NCBI GenBank assembly: GCA_917880885.1
Contig: OU862928.1
Location: 12,915,721-12,979,720 of the forward strand
Origin: Limnephilus marmoratus
Taxonomy: Eukaryota; Arthropoda; Insecta; Trichoptera; Limnephilidae
Direction of reading: 5' to 3'
DNA length: 64,000 nucleotides
Shown here: one piece after another, positions 1 through 11,347 of the stretch
Numbering within the stretch: the stretch's first letter is position 1
Layout of the letters: every line of letters starts with the position of its first letter
Notes under the pieces: generated by a model
What the model saw: only the letters and a program-made list of their open reading frames with translations
What the model was told of the DNA's origin: nothing
Database searches by the model: none
Made by a program: the position numbers and the translations under genes

Positions 1-242
1 AACGAAATGAACAAATTCTTTTTGTATGAAAACTACGCTAATTAGCGCGTAGTCCGGCGACAGTTGCGCGGACACCATAGCATATCTCCTTCTGTATTTG
101 AATATCTTTGATGGGTATCATGTATAATGTTGGAGGCACTGCTGAAAACCAGCTGGGTTCCGGAAGAAATCCTGAATGTATAGCTGAGCTGTAACCCGTT
201 CGTCAATAGAATCAATATCATAAAAATAAATAAAATGTTTGA
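1..242. other. Non-coding flank, possible LINE 3' tail
   Basis: No gene is visible. The segment ends in an A-rich stretch with AATAAATAAA near 222-232, which resembles the simple-repeat tails of the LINE copies elsewhere in the window. It may be the 3' end of an upstream plus-strand LINE cut by the window edge. No coding similarity was recognised. Confidence 0.3.
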
Positions 243-249
243 ATGTGTA

Positions 250-985
250 AGTTTTTAAAATATTTTACCATAAAATTTTATACCTTTAAAGGTTTTAATT
301 ATCCAAAGTATCTTTATTTTTTTACCATCAAATTTTATGGTTTAAAAGGATTTTATTATCCAAATTATTCTAATTATTTTAGCATGAAATTCTATGTTTT
401 TAAAGGTTTTTATTATCCAAAGTATTTTTATTATTATACCATCAAATGCTATTGTTTTAAATGTTCTAATTATCCAAAGTATTTGAATTATTTTAACATC
501 AATTTTTATTGCTCTAAAAGTTTTTATTACCCAAATTATTCAACTAATTTTTCCATCAAATTACATTGTACCGAAGGTTTTTATTATCCAAAGTATTTGA
601 ATAATTTTACTGTCAAACTTTATTGTTTTAAAGGTTTTTATTATTCAAAGTACTTAAATAATTTCCCTTTAAAATTTTGTGCATCTCAAGGTTTTTATTA
701 TCCTAAGTATTTTCATTATTTTACCATCCAATTTTATGTTTTTAAAGGTTTCTATTATTCAAAATACTGCTATTATTTTACCATCAAATGTTACTGTTTT
801 ATATATTTTTTATTATCCAAACTCTTTGAATTAGTCTACCATCAAATTTTATGGTTTAAAAGGATTCTATTTTATTATCCAAAGTATTCTAATTATTCTA
901 CCATGAAATGTTATGTTTTTAAAGGGTTTTATTATCCAAAGTTTTTGAATAATTTTACACTCAATTTTTACTCCTATATTACTCC
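250..985 (+). repeat. 57-bp minisatellite, about 12-13 units
   Basis: Diverged tandem units of 57 bp (19 codons). Each contains variants of TTTTACCATCAAATTTTATG and of TTTTATTATCCAAAGTAT. Because 57 is a multiple of three, one frame stays open from 243 to 1058 and reads as repeated FYYPKY and FTIKFY blocks. One unit near 795-880 carries two length changes (+1, then +5 by my count) that together restore the frame. The array ends about 25 bp before the ORF2 start of the following LINE. It may be the LINE's 5' region or an unrelated minisatellite. I do not claim that it is translated. Confidence 0.85.
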
Positions 986-1006
986 TAATTTACCACCACT
1001 GGCAAA

Positions 1007-4005
1007 ATGTCTGATAATTGTATGGATAAACTTATGTATCTTCGCAACCGCAACATGATCACTCAACTTAATATTGATACAGAAACATTTAACAACTCAG
1101 AACACACTTTTGACAAAGCGACAGATTGTAATTTTCTGTTCACAGAAAAACACAACTTAAACATAATATCCCAAAACATTAGAAGTATTCGAAAGAACTT
1201 CGATAATTTCTCGATCCTCCTAAACGAAATAAACATAAGCTTCGACATTATTATCTTGACTGAATGCTGGTAAGATGACTCGTACACAAACCTAAACTTA
1301 AAGGACTATACAACTCTCCATTCCACAAAACATCTAAATCAAAACGACGGTATAGTAATCTTTGCCAAAGATTCACTAAACTCATCAATAACAGAAATCA
1401 ACCTAATCGAAGCTAACTGTATCCAAATCTCCCTCGGACCAGACATCTCCATATTTGCCGTCTACAGACCCCCATGCTATAACAATCTCTTACCTTTCTT
1501 CAACTCCTTAAATAAACTTCGCGAAAAAAATAAAAAAAACACAACAATTAATTATTGCAGGGGATATGAATATTAACTTACTAAACGGGCAACCAATAAC
1601 CACAGAATACTTAAGTCTACTTACTCACTATGGATTAAATTCGACAATCAACTCACCAACAAGAATTACGTCAAACTCTGAATCCTGTATTGACCATAAA
1701 ACTAGGAAAAAAACATCTTCATCCATTATTCGATCAACGGTTACAGATCATTTCACTACTACACTAAGCTTACATCTTAACAAGAAACAAAAAGATGAAA
1801 AAAACAACTCCATACAACACAAAATCAATTTTAAGTCCCTAATAGAGGACATACATAATGAATCTTGGTCAAATGTAATAAATGAACCCAATCCAAACAA
1901 CGCGCTGAACACATTTATGACCACAGTTGGAACCTATATTGCTAAACATACAACAAAAAATACCCCGAAAAACTACTCACATAAAGAAAAAAAAATAACA
2001 CCCTGGATCACGAAAGGATTAGTAAGCAGCATTCATAAAAGAGACACAATGCACATGCAAGTACGCAAAAACCCATATGATGACAAACTAAAAAATAATT
2101 ACCTGCTATATAGAAACCTTTGTAATAAATTAATCAAACAAGCCAAATACAAGTACTACAAAAAAGAAATAAAATCCGCCAAAGATATTACTTTCTCCAA
2201 TACGAAAAAAGACTCGAAGATCAAAGTACTGTTAATAAATGGAAACAAAACCCTTACAAAAAATGAACCTGGTAAAATAGCAAATTTTATTAACTCCCAA
2301 TTTGCAAAAGTTGGATCTAACTTGGCTGAAAAAATTCTTTTAAAAAACGGCACAACAGAAGACTCTTTAACCAAACTATCCTCTACCATGCAACCAAATC
2401 ATTCGTTTTATGCTCACAAAATAAGTACAAAGGAAATATCGGATTTAATTATTTCTCTCAAACCAAATTGCGCTGTGGGCCCAGATAACCTCTCCAATCA
2501 TATACTGATTAGTCTCCGAGAACATATACTTATACCACTTTAACATATTTTCAACCAAAGTTTCAGCCTCGGCTTTGTCCCCGATCATCTAAAAATAGGT
2601 TGTATTACTCCAATACATAAATCGGGAGACAAAACGCTGATCTTAAATTACAGACCAATCACTCTCCTAAATTCGCTATCGAAACAACTGGAAAAAACTA
2701 TGAAAAAAAGACTGCTCGCATACACAAACACAAACTGATCTCCACCCGTCAATTCGGGTTTCGAGCGAAAATGGGAACAGAAGACGCCTTATCGGAACTA
2801 ACCACCTACATAGTGAAAAACCTAGATGGCGGTTCAAAGGTGTTAGGAGTGTTCTTAGACCTAGCAAAAGCTTTCGACACCATCTCACACAAATTACTCC
2901 AACAAAAACTCGAAAACATTGGCATAACAGGTCCACCACTAAAATGGTTCATCAGCTACATTGAAAATAGACAACAAATTGTAAAAATCAATAATCAAGA
3001 AAGTGACAAAGTAGGCAACAGGTATGGAGTACCCCAAGGCAGCGTCTTAGGTCCCATACTGTTTCTCATCTACATTAACAGTCTAACTGAGATAAGCCTA
3101 GGGAACATAGAGTACAAAGTTATCAGTTATGCAGATGACACTGTAATTTTATTCAAAGCCCAATCATGGGAAAACGTCTTCAAAAACACGGAAGCAGGGA
3201 TGACTGAAGTAAATAAATGGCTAATAAATAATCTACTGACACTAAATATTTCTAAAACAAAATACTTAACTTTCAGTAAAACATTAGCTGGTCAGCCAGA
3301 TAGTCGCCCACAACTACATCTTCACCCCTGCACAGTTACCTCATTAACTAACTCACGCTGTGTTTGTGACAAAATTGATTATGCGCAAAATATTAAATAT
3401 CTCGGTTTAACTGTTGACAATAACTTAAAATGGGATCTCCAAATTAACCTAATTACAAAAAAAATACGGAAACTCTCTTACATCTTCAAAACAATTCGAA
3501 ACATTATGTCACTACCTCAGCTAAAAAAATATATTATGCACTCTGTCAAAGTATTCTAATGTATGATATTTCTGTATGGGGAGCAGCAGCAGTGACTCAC
3601 CTCAAATCACTTAAAATTAATCATAAAACAATAATCAGAATTATGTTTAGAAAGCCTTATCAATATCCGACAGAACAGATAATGATCAACAATAACCTAT
3701 TAGACATTAATAAACTATTCATAAAGAAGATCATCTACAAAAACTGCATAAAAATACCACCACACTTCATAACTCACTCGCAATACACAAAAGCAAACAC
3801 ACACAATCAATTACAAGTACCATATATCAAATCAAATTTTGCAAAAAAACATGAATCTTACTTGGCACCATATATATTCAATAAGTTTGTAGCCCAAACA
3901 ACGACCTACGTCGCATTTAATAATTTGAACTGGGTTTACAAAAGATTTTTAAACTTGTTGAATGTCAAGGAAAGAAGAGAGATAAGTAATATTCTTAATA
4001 TCTAA
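1007..4005 (+). pseudogene. LINE ORF2 remnant (endonuclease-reverse transcriptase)
   Basis: Decayed ORF2 of a Jockey/CR1-group non-LTR retrotransposon. The apurinic-type endonuclease starts near 1007, with SQNIRSIRKNF and the IILTECW motif around 1155-1270. The frame then breaks, and it is open again at 1566-2543 and 2771-4005. Reverse-transcriptase landmarks are FLDLAKAFDTISH (about 2850), YGVPQGSVLGP (about 3025) and ISYADDTVILF (about 3120); the YADD aspartates are present. The C-terminal part reads MYDISVWG and onward. Several stops and frameshifts make it inactive. No ORF1 precedes it; the 57-bp repeat array sits there instead. Confidence 0.9.
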
Positions 4006-4235
4006 TATTATATATTTTCTATTTTCTACTCTGTTTTTAAATTCTGATTTTCCTCTTATTTTATTATTATTATTTTTACTATAATATATATGTTTCTTTT
4101 TTTTCTTTTTTTTACCACTTATTTGTTTTTATGTAATTAGAAATTGTTAGTTACCAGCCTCAGAACAGACTTTAGTCTAGTGAGGAGGGTAAGGAAAAAA
4201 AAATCATTTTGTACATAACTAATAATAAATAAACG
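4006..4235 (+). other. LINE 3' UTR with stem-loop and A-rich tail
   Basis: 3' end of the LINE at 1007-4005, ending in AATAATAAATAAA. A two-part stem-loop lies at 4153-4190: CCTCA (4158-4162) pairs with TGAGG (4181-4185). A 4-nt left linker GAAC, an inner hairpin AGAC-TTTA-GTCT and a 2-nt right linker AG lie inside. Further out ACC pairs with GGT. The same layout recurs in other LINE copies of this window at 25000, 37908 and 55882 with different stem bases. Confidence 0.7.
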
Positions 4236-4300
4236 CCCGGGTTGCCGGCACTGAATAATAATAGAATAATGTAAAAATCTATTGATAAATAAACAAATAT
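4236..4300 (+). repeat. Short second LINE 3'-end stub
   Basis: About 65 bp directly after the tail of the previous LINE. They resemble the last bases of the LINE ending at 38006 (GGCACTGAATAAT against GGCATCGAATAAT, then AATGTAAA and GATAAATAAA). It reads as an extremely 5'-truncated LINE insertion or a duplicated tail. Confidence 0.4.
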
Positions 4301-4306
4301 AACTAA

Positions 4307-4431
4307 CTGTGGATATACACAGGGCGTATCAGGTTATATCACTCACTCGTTTCCATTGAGTAGATACGTAATAGAAACGAGTGACTGTGAATATACACAG
4401 GGCGTATCAGGTTATATCACTCATTCGTTAT
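4307..4431. repeat. Direct repeat pair, 78-bp period
   Basis: Two near-identical copies of a roughly 47-bp segment (CTGTGGATATACACAGGGCG and onward, then CTGTGAATATACACAGGGCG) begin at 4307 and 4385. The spacer contains a 9-bp inverted repeat, ACTCGTTTC (4345-4353) and GAAACGAGT (4374-4382). No gene is present. Confidence 0.7.
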
Positions 4432-4479
4432 ATTATAAATATATATAAATTAGGTGAAATAATCCTCAATGTCACTGTC

Positions 4480-4802
4480 CAGTTACGGAAAAAAACACAA
4501 AACATAAAATATCACAGAGAAGTAATTGATGAAAATCTTAGATAGGATCGACACATCAAAGGTATAACGGAAAAACTCACAAACCATTTAGTATTTATTT
4601 AAAAATCTATGAAATGTGGTAAATAAAAAGGATATTGTAATGTGCACTATGACTCAGGTTAATATGTAGAAAGAACAAATAACACTCAACTGCTCACAGC
4701 TAGCGTCCACGCGTCTTCTCACTGCGGTTGGTCGGCCAGTACCGTCCCACGCCCCGCAACTCCGCGCATGCACTGCCCGAAACGACAGAGTTATCCACAA
4801 CT
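4480..4802 (-). repeat. Gypsy 3' LTR, distal part
   Basis: Read on the minus strand this continues the LTR that begins at 7746, after removing the DNA transposon 4803-7722. It contains an AATAAA signal near 4600. The far boundary is uncertain. A short remnant of the partner LTR lies at 11285-11347 and shares the AGTTATCCA and CACTGCCCGA blocks. Confidence 0.55.
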
Positions 4803-5220
4803 CGGCCCCTTAGAGTCAAAGAAACGTATCTCAATTTTTATCGATTTTGAGTTACGGATGGTACTAGACACAAAATAACACATTACGTTAAGTGACAAAG
4901 ACACGTATCGATAGGTTCAACGGTTACAAATTTACATCGTTGCGTATCTACAGAAAACCATTTATTATTAATGTCAGTAGAGTGTATCGTTACTAGCGTT
5001 TTTTAAACTTGAATAAAAAGATATTTGCTTGCGAGTCAAAGAAACGCATCTTTAGTTACGTTCGATTCACCCGCATAGATTATGCAACTGTTTTACCGAA
5101 ATGTCACTTACGCGTCATTCATTTACGATTTGGCAGTTGTGTTTGCGGCATTTTTTATTTTAACGAGTGGTTTGAATATTAGTTTGGTTATTTTTTGTGT
5201 GTTTTGACTCAATATAAATC

Positions 5221-6715
5221 GAATATGGAAAGGAAAACACACAAAACACGGATTCAGTGAATAATGGAAGCGGCATTGTTGAATAATAAGGAAGATTCTT
5301 CAAGTGCCAAAAATATCTTATTTCAGAGGCGGGTATGGGTACCGCCGCCCCGGGAATCATTTATTGGATAACGTTTGGTGACTTAGCAGGGGTACCCGGG
5401 TTTATGGGGTCAGATTTGTCCGGATCTTGGCGGCAGATGTGTCTGCCATCAACAGCGTGGCAGGCCGGGTCGGGAGAGACTGAGGGAGATCTTTTGACCT
5501 CTCCAGCAGGACTCTCTCGGAACATTCTCTTGCATCGCAGTGGAGAGGATTGATTCATTCGTCCGTCACACTGGCCCCCAAATTCCTAACCACCCCTTAT
5601 ACCTTATTCCTTCTAAGAATTTCTTATCCTTCCTTCCCCTAAAAAGACTCTACATAGCATCCCCAAAAACGAAATTGATGTTACGACAACTGCTATCAAA
5701 ATAAAAATAGCAGAAAATCAGGATTCACGATGCCAAAAGTCAAGAGTTCTTCTTCTTTCTTCATCCAAGAATGGCAAGAATTTTTTTTGATTACATTGGA
5801 TATTACTGAAACCTTTTTTAGAAATATAATTAATAATAGCTTGGAAAATGGAAAAGTTCTCCAAAACAAAAGGGGAAAATATTTACCTGGAGATAAAAGA
5901 CCAGAAGAATCTAAAAAAACTTCTTTTCCAACAGTACCGTCACATTACTGTAGGACGAACACTTCATTTAAATATTTAGCCGCCGATTTGACATTACACA
6001 TACGTAATGTACACTATGTATATTGAATTGTGTAAGGATACAAATTTTGTTCCTAAAAAAACATGGTTAAACCGAAACATATTTAACACCTGTAACCTAT
6101 AGTTCCAACAACCACGCGAAGATATGTGCGACTCGTGTGTTAAATACGAAAATGATAATACGGAAGAAAAATATCTCTTTTGGATGAGTATGATCGCCAC
6201 AGACAACGCAAAATTGCTGTACAGAATTGTAAAATCCAATCTAAAACCCTTGCTTCTGAATCCACTGTTAATTTCATCGAGTTTAATTTAGAATACGTTC
6301 GAAGATAATTTTTTATAGACGACACCTGGCAGTTTATAATTAAACTTTTTTTAATGTTCGGAGCAATGAAGCTAGAAATTACATGTGACATGAATGAGTG
6401 GCTGGTCGTGGCTCAGATGAAATCGCTTCATGTATGTATAAGTATTTGGTAGCTAATGCTAATTGAAAGAAGTTCATTCTGATGAGTGATACCTGTTGAT
6501 ATATTAAAACTTCTACAAAGAAAATAAATATATTTGATCCTTCATGGTGGTACCCAGCAGTTAGATTAGCTTCCAGAAAATCCAAATATGATGTCATTGA
6601 GATGGGACAAGACCATTTCTTCAGTTTCATCAACTTGAGGAAACAATTAATTAAAAACAAAGAGACAGAAAAATGGCATGGATGTAAACTAGTTAAAAAT
6701 CACATTCAAAAGAAG
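5221..6715 (+). pseudogene. Decayed DDE-type transposase of the 4803-7722 element
   Basis: Fragments in shifting frames match the layout of a transposase family common in insect genomes. They include RGKYLPGDKRP with SHYCR (about 5875-5955), a Cys motif around CDSC (6127-6140) and, after a gap, a block containing INIFDPSWWYP, RLASRK and DFxFINLRK-like residues (about 6520-6640). Stops and frameshifts are numerous. A LINE-derived insertion (about 5335-5690) splits the N-terminal part. Family assignment rests on remembered motif order. The Sola type is my best guess because of the 4-bp target duplication; Chapaev is an alternative. Confidence 0.5.
5560..5690 (+). repeat. LINE 3'-end fragment (BS-like family)
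   Basis: Matches the 3' end of the LINE family also seen at 10385-10560, 15755-16018 and 45845-46082: pyrimidine-rich coding tail, then AAAAAGACTCTACA and CAGCATC-like bases. Read with the inverted fragment at 6770-6960, it shows two independent insertions into the DNA transposon. Confidence 0.55.
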
Positions 6716-6769
6716 ATCCTGACCATATTTATTAAGTTCCCAAAACAAGGAAATGAGTTGAACTTATTT

Positions 6770-6960
6770 TTTTACATGCGCTCCACACAGGAGGCCCTGA
6801 GGAAAATAATTTACCTCAGGTCCTATTTCATCTTTGGGGATGCTGTGAGGAGGTTTTTTGTTAGGAAATAAAGAAGAGGAGAATTCTGGGAAGGAAAAGG
6901 GTTTTAGGGGTGGGTAGGAATCTGGGGTTCAGTGTCTCCTGGTCATCCGCCTCCTTAGGT
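6770..6960 (-). repeat. LINE 3'-end fragment (BS-like family), inverted
   Basis: On the minus strand this carries the family's hairpin (CCTGAGG, 11-nt loop, CCTCAGG; about 6793-6822) and the CTGTGTGGAG block. Upstream is sequence related to 5560-5690. It lies inside the 4803-7722 transposon. Confidence 0.6.
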
Positions 6961-7726
6961 TTTTCTAGGTCTTGACCTAGAAAAACCTCACCCCATGAAC
7001 CAGGGCACACCTTCTAAATCACCAAACGTAGCGAACCCCTTGGAGTGACCTATGGAAGAGGTGTTGGTTGAAGTAAAGTGAGTGAAGCAAAGAATGTGTG
7101 CTAAGACTGAGTTGTTTGGCGGTCCGCCCTCTCTGCCTACCCCTGCGGAGAAACGGCGTGATGGTTAGTTAGGTAGTTAGTCAGGTACAAGATTCCAGTT
7201 TTTTAAGCAAGTTACAATATTATGTAGCATATTAAGTTTTTTTTGACAATAATATCAGTTGGAAAATAGTTACCTAAATATTTTATATGTTTTTCTGTTT
7301 TAAATAAGTTTTTCAATAAAAATTTCTAGACTTGAAATATTTTTATTACTGTTCCACCACTATCCTAATTCCTAAAAATCATCTTTACAAATTTTCGGGT
7401 GTAAAAAAGGTCGAATTTCGAAGGAAGTTTTTCGTAACTTGAGTTCAGTAGTTGCAATTTTCACTTTGGTTAGGATCAAAGAAACGTAACTGAGATATAG
7501 CTGCACTTAAATTTAAAAAAACATATGAAAATGAATTACCATTTTATATTTAAAAGATGATTTAGAAGCACAAAATACTACCCTTTAACTAAACGAGAAG
7601 AAATTATTAATATGTTCCATTTGTTTAAAAGTAGACAACATTGATTGATTGAGAACTATGTTTTTTTGCTCTCCTGTAAAGTAGAGAAAAATGAGATACG
7701 TTTTTTTGACCCTAAGGGGCCGAACT

Positions 7727-7746
7727 ATACATGTGTATACACTACA
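7727..7746 (-). repeat. Gypsy 3' LTR start and polypurine tract
   Basis: On the minus strand the LTR begins TGTAGTGTATAC at 7746, directly after the purine run TAAGGGAGGGA (7757-7747). The LTR is interrupted about 24 bp in by the DNA transposon, and it resumes at 4802. Confidence 0.65.
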
Positions 7747-7989
7747 TCCCTCCCTTATTATTGTTTTTATAATGACGAATATTTTATTTTTCCATAAGTA
7801 CCTATATCAAATACAATCAGCAAGTCCTTATTCAAATTATGTTTAATAACTAATCATCAATTATTTTCTCACTATTGTCCATCAATTTATTCACTCGAGT
7901 TGTGATTGATTTACATCGCCATTATCATTTGTTTGAGCATCACTAGCATTATTCTCATCATCTAGCACTTTCCATTTCCTTCCACTCGT

Positions 7990-10070
7990 TTTAAGTGTTT
8001 CGTCTGATTCGCTGACCAGTTTCATCATTCCGAAGACTTACGTTTACTCCTTTGTTCGCTTCGACGGTATGTGTTTCGGGTTCGTAGTTTAAGCTCAGCT
8101 TGTTTTGTTTAGTCATGTTCTTGACGTATAATTTATCTCCTACTTCCAATTCACAACCAGTAGCTCTTCTCTTCATGCCCGCGTACTCCTTCCCTTTTTC
8201 CTTTAGTTCTTTATGTCTATCCTCCATTTCAAGGTCCTCTGAGAGATGCGTCTTGTCCTGAATCATTGTCCTGAAACTTGTCTAGAAATTGTCATCTAAG
8301 AACAGTTCTGCAGGTATTTTTCCTGAAACTGTGTGAAATGTACTGTTTTACATCACCCTGTACTCACGAAGAGCCTCCTTCCAGTTCTTTTTCATTACTT
8401 GAGAAATCTTGAGGCCTTTTTAGGATGTCCCTATTCTGGCGCTCCACCTCTCCGTTTTGTTGCGGCCAGTAGGGAATGGTATTATAGAGTCGTATGTTCC
8501 TCTCTGCACAGAAACTTTTACAGTCTTCACTGGAAAATTATCTCCCGTTGTCTGCTGTAAGCGAGACCGGATTGCCAAGCCTGCTAAAATATCTTTAGGC
8601 ATTCCGATTATTTCGGAGCTTGTTATGGTTCTGCATGTTTTCACCTATTTATATCTGGTGTAATAATCCACGACTACCAGGATATAATTTCCACTAGATA
8701 AGGGGCATGAATTCAATTGTTATGTCAACCGATGGTTCGGAAGGTAAATCTCTTCTTTTTAATGGATTTGGGGTGCTGGGTGCCGCTTTAAGATCATTAA
8801 AAGCGTTTTTTTGGGCGGCGCCCCAGTCATCTTGTATGTCCGTGTTTCTTCCCGTTCTTTTCCGTAGCAGTTGCTTGAGGGGTTCTGTTACCGTTGCTAA
8901 ATGAGGTATCCATTTTTCCACGTAATTTATTAGCCCATAAAGCTCTGCAGTTCAGTGATATTCGTCGGGGCTATGAATCCATTTATAGCCAAGATATACT
9001 TGTCTAGTAGTTTAACTTCCTGTTCTGACAGTTCATGCCCTAGGAAGTGGACTTTCTTCATTGCAAAAATGCATTTTTTTTTCACGTTATTTTCACGTCG
9101 TCGTCACGTCTCGTCCAGCTTACTAAAGATTTTGGCTTCTCGGACTTTTGGCAACAGTTTTTCCATCGTTAGCAGTGGATGGTTTTCACGTTGTATGACC
9201 GCATTTGCTCGACGCATATCGACACATAATCGGATGTCCCCTCCGTCTTTTAGCACAGGGACTATAGGCGAGATCCAGTAAGAAACCCCTTTCACAACTT
9301 CTATAATGTTTTCAGTAATTCTTTCAGTTTCCTCTCTACTTCTTTTCGAGCGGTATGGGGATCTTCCGACATGGCTAAGCAACGGACTTCACTGAATCGT
9401 CTATCGGAAATGCAACGTCTTTAAACTTTGGAAACGCCTCATTTTCAACCTAGTTGATATCCAAATTGATCCGAAGTACTCCCAACGAGATTGCCGTCAC
9501 TCGTCCAAGTAAGTCACGCGTACAGTTTTCGATCATGTAAGCTACGAACGTTTTTGTCAGGATTCGGATATTGATTGGTAACTTGAGCGTTATCTTTTTT
9601 CATTCTTTCCCAGGTTTGGTCTGTTTTAAGATATTGCTTGCAGCCCGAATCTATCAACATCTCCACGTTGCTCCCAAATATGTTACATATGGCTTGTGCG
9701 TCGTTCTCGATATTGAAAACGCAGTCAATTTTTTTTTCATCCGTGCTTATGTTTGCAGTTTCTTCGATATTATTTGTTGTCCTGCTTTTCTTCTTTATTC
9801 CCTGACTGTTTGATGATGCTTCTCCTTCCAATTGTCTCTTTTGAGTTCGTTTTATCCGACATTGATTTCTGAAGTATCCTAAGATGCCACATTTAAGGAA
9901 AACCTTTCCTATTGCCGGGCAGTTGTTGTCACGGGTCAAATGTCTTCAACTTCCACATATACTACATTCCAATTTGTTTTTTGGCTTCCCCTTCCATGTA
10001 TCTATACCTACTCTGTTAATTGACTGACTTTCCTTAGGTTTTGTACCAAAGTTTCCTAATTGATGATCTA
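7990..10070 (-). pseudogene. Ty3/Gypsy gag-pol remnant
   Basis: Minus-strand remains of an LTR retrotransposon polyprotein in normal order. They are a zinc-knuckle-like region and the protease motif MLIDSGC (9939-9514), an RT N-terminal region with SPIVPVLK and RLCVDMRRAN (9382-9104), a connection-domain part with EPLKQLLRK (8921-8750), integrase core fragments with YILVVVDYYTRY and a YWPQxNGExER-like block (about 8690-8420), and the integrase C-terminus (8266-7991). The RT catalytic block, RNase H and integrase zinc finger are missing. Style resembles the K02A2.6-type Gypsy of animals. Multiple stops and deletions make it dead. Confidence 0.8.
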
Positions 10071-10384
10071 TGGCAGGGGTGCTCAAACTTGAACTGCTGG
10101 CGACCTACCTCCATAATATTAGACTCCGATCGATCGACTCTCCGCAGATTTTCAAGCGCCGGGGGGGGGGGGGGGGGGGGTAGAAATCCTATTTTTATTG
10201 CAACCTTATTTTATATACATTATAAATTCTACTACAAACTTATAACTGCTCTCGGAAATCGAGAATGGTATCCACGTAATGGGATTTCGTATCTTCATAA
10301 CACAAGGCAGGTTTTAACTTAAGATTGCATCTGCGTAAGAGTCCCGAAATAATACTTACATACAGATCAGTCAATATCTCAGAA

Positions 10385-10560
10385 TTTTGCAGCACATGAT
10401 ATGACGGCCTCTGTGTTTCCTCCCTCCTACAACCTCTTCAAGAGCCATGTTCACTCCTTCCTTTCCTCAAAAAGACCCTCCACACATCATCTTCGAAGAT
10501 GATATAGGCCCTGAGGGAAATTATTTTCCTCAGGGCCTCCTGTGTGGAGTTAATGTTAAA
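10385..10560 (+). repeat. LINE 3' end (BS-like family) with double stem
   Basis: 3' end with an outer stem CTCCACACA (10478-10486) and TGTGTGGAG (10541-10549), and an inner stem GGCCCTGAGG (10507-10516) and CCTCAGGGCC (10528-10537). It ends in an A-run. The bulge between the stems is itself palindromic (TCATCTTCGAAGATGA). Confidence 0.7.
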
Positions 10561-10569
10561 AAAAATGCA

Positions 10570-10860
10570 ACTCAAATGCAAAGCTTCACTCGGTACACGA
10601 AAAATCCGCAACTTGTTATCTAATTTATCGCTATTTTATGAGCAAAAAACTGATTTAAATTAAATCCGTATGCGGTGAATTAAAACTACACCCAGAACAT
10701 GGCAGTATATGAATAGTCTGCAACTAGAATTTTAAATGCTGTACTTCGAATAAGAGAATTTTTTTCTTCGAAATGTGTCAGCAGATGAATCCGCAACTGG
10801 AATTTTACATTCTCATCACAAAACTGGTTTTAAATTAAGAGTGAATCTCTTCACCGCACT
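10570..10860 (-). repeat. Inverted member of the 51-56 kb repeat family
   Basis: The minus strand reads AAACCAGTTTTGTGAT, AAAATTCCAGTTGCGGATTC and CATGTTCTGGGTGTAGTTTT. These blocks also occur in order at 50970-51290, 52310-52612 and 55986-56195. Here the repeat is internal to a hAT element, which suggests the family is derived from hAT. Confidence 0.6.
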
Positions 10861-11284
10861 CATTTTGTATTATTTATTAATAAACTTCGTACCACCGTCA
10901 AGTTAAACTCGGACTGACTGACTCATAAATAAACCAAACCACATACTAGAAAATAGATCGATAATTTCGGGATTTTGAAAAGGGCGATTTTCGACAATAT
11001 TTCACCTTGAATATGCAATAATTAGACATTTTTTTTTCAATATAAAATTGTGACATCATAAATCATAGATGAGGATAGAGTAAACAAACAATAAAAATGC
11101 CAAACCTTTGACAATATAAGCTACAAGTAAATAATAAACAAAAAGGCATAAACATGGGCGGTCTTATTGAGGCCTAACTGAGGATCAACTAAAACAAAAA
11201 CTGTGAATAGATCTATTTATATCGGCAAATTTTTCTCGAGATCGACTCAAAAAGCACTCGCGATCGACCGTTTGAGCACCGCTG

Positions 11285-11347
11285 ATCCGCTCCGCGCGGA
11301 CACTGCCCGAGATGACACAGTTATCCATAACTATACATGTGTATATC
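11285..11347 (-). repeat. Remnant of Gypsy 5' LTR
   Basis: About 60 bp matching the LTR split at 4802/7723: CACTGCCC, GTTATCCATAACT and ATACATGTGTATA. It shows the uninterrupted sequence at which the 4803-7722 transposon inserted. It is truncated left by the hAT element and right by a LINE fragment. Confidence 0.65.

Larger units (their letters stand above)
4803..7722 (+). mobile_element. 2.9-kb DNA transposon with 31-bp TIRs, TSD AACT
   Basis: Terminal inverted repeats CGGCCCCTTAG...ATCTCA (4803-4833) and their complement at 7692-7722 agree at 29 of 31 positions. The element is flanked by AACT on both sides (4799-4802 and 7723-7726). The unoccupied version of this site is visible at 11317-11345, where the flanks are continuous with a single AACT. 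The subterminal motif GTCAAAGAAACG recurs near 4814, 5034 and 7476, possibly as transposase-binding sites. A 4-bp duplication and the degraded internal protein suggest a Sola-like family, but I cannot confirm the superfamily. The element has been entered by LINE 3'-end fragments in both orientations. Confidence 0.85.
10074..11284. mobile_element. Non-autonomous hAT element, 1.2 kb
   Basis: Ends CAGGGGTGCTCAAAC (10074) and the inverted CAGCGGTGCTCAAAC (11284) agree at 14 of 15 bases and have the CAGGGGTG form typical of hAT transposons. No transposase ORF is seen. The flanks (ATCTATGG and ATCCGCTC) do not give a clean 8-bp duplication. The element replaced the leader and most of the 5' LTR of the neighbouring Gypsy, so a deletion probably accompanied or followed insertion. 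Inside are a LINE 3' end (10385-10560), a G homopolymer (about 10161-10181) and an inverted member of the repeat found at 51-56 kb. Confidence 0.7.

Noticed and set aside
5335..5553. 72-codon plus-strand frame in the DNA transposon
   Set aside because: Its sequence belongs to LINE-derived or repeat DNA inserted in the transposon and shows no protein features.
8707..9281. Plus-strand frames over the 8-10 kb Gypsy remnant
   Set aside because: Antisense shadows of the minus-strand pol fragments.
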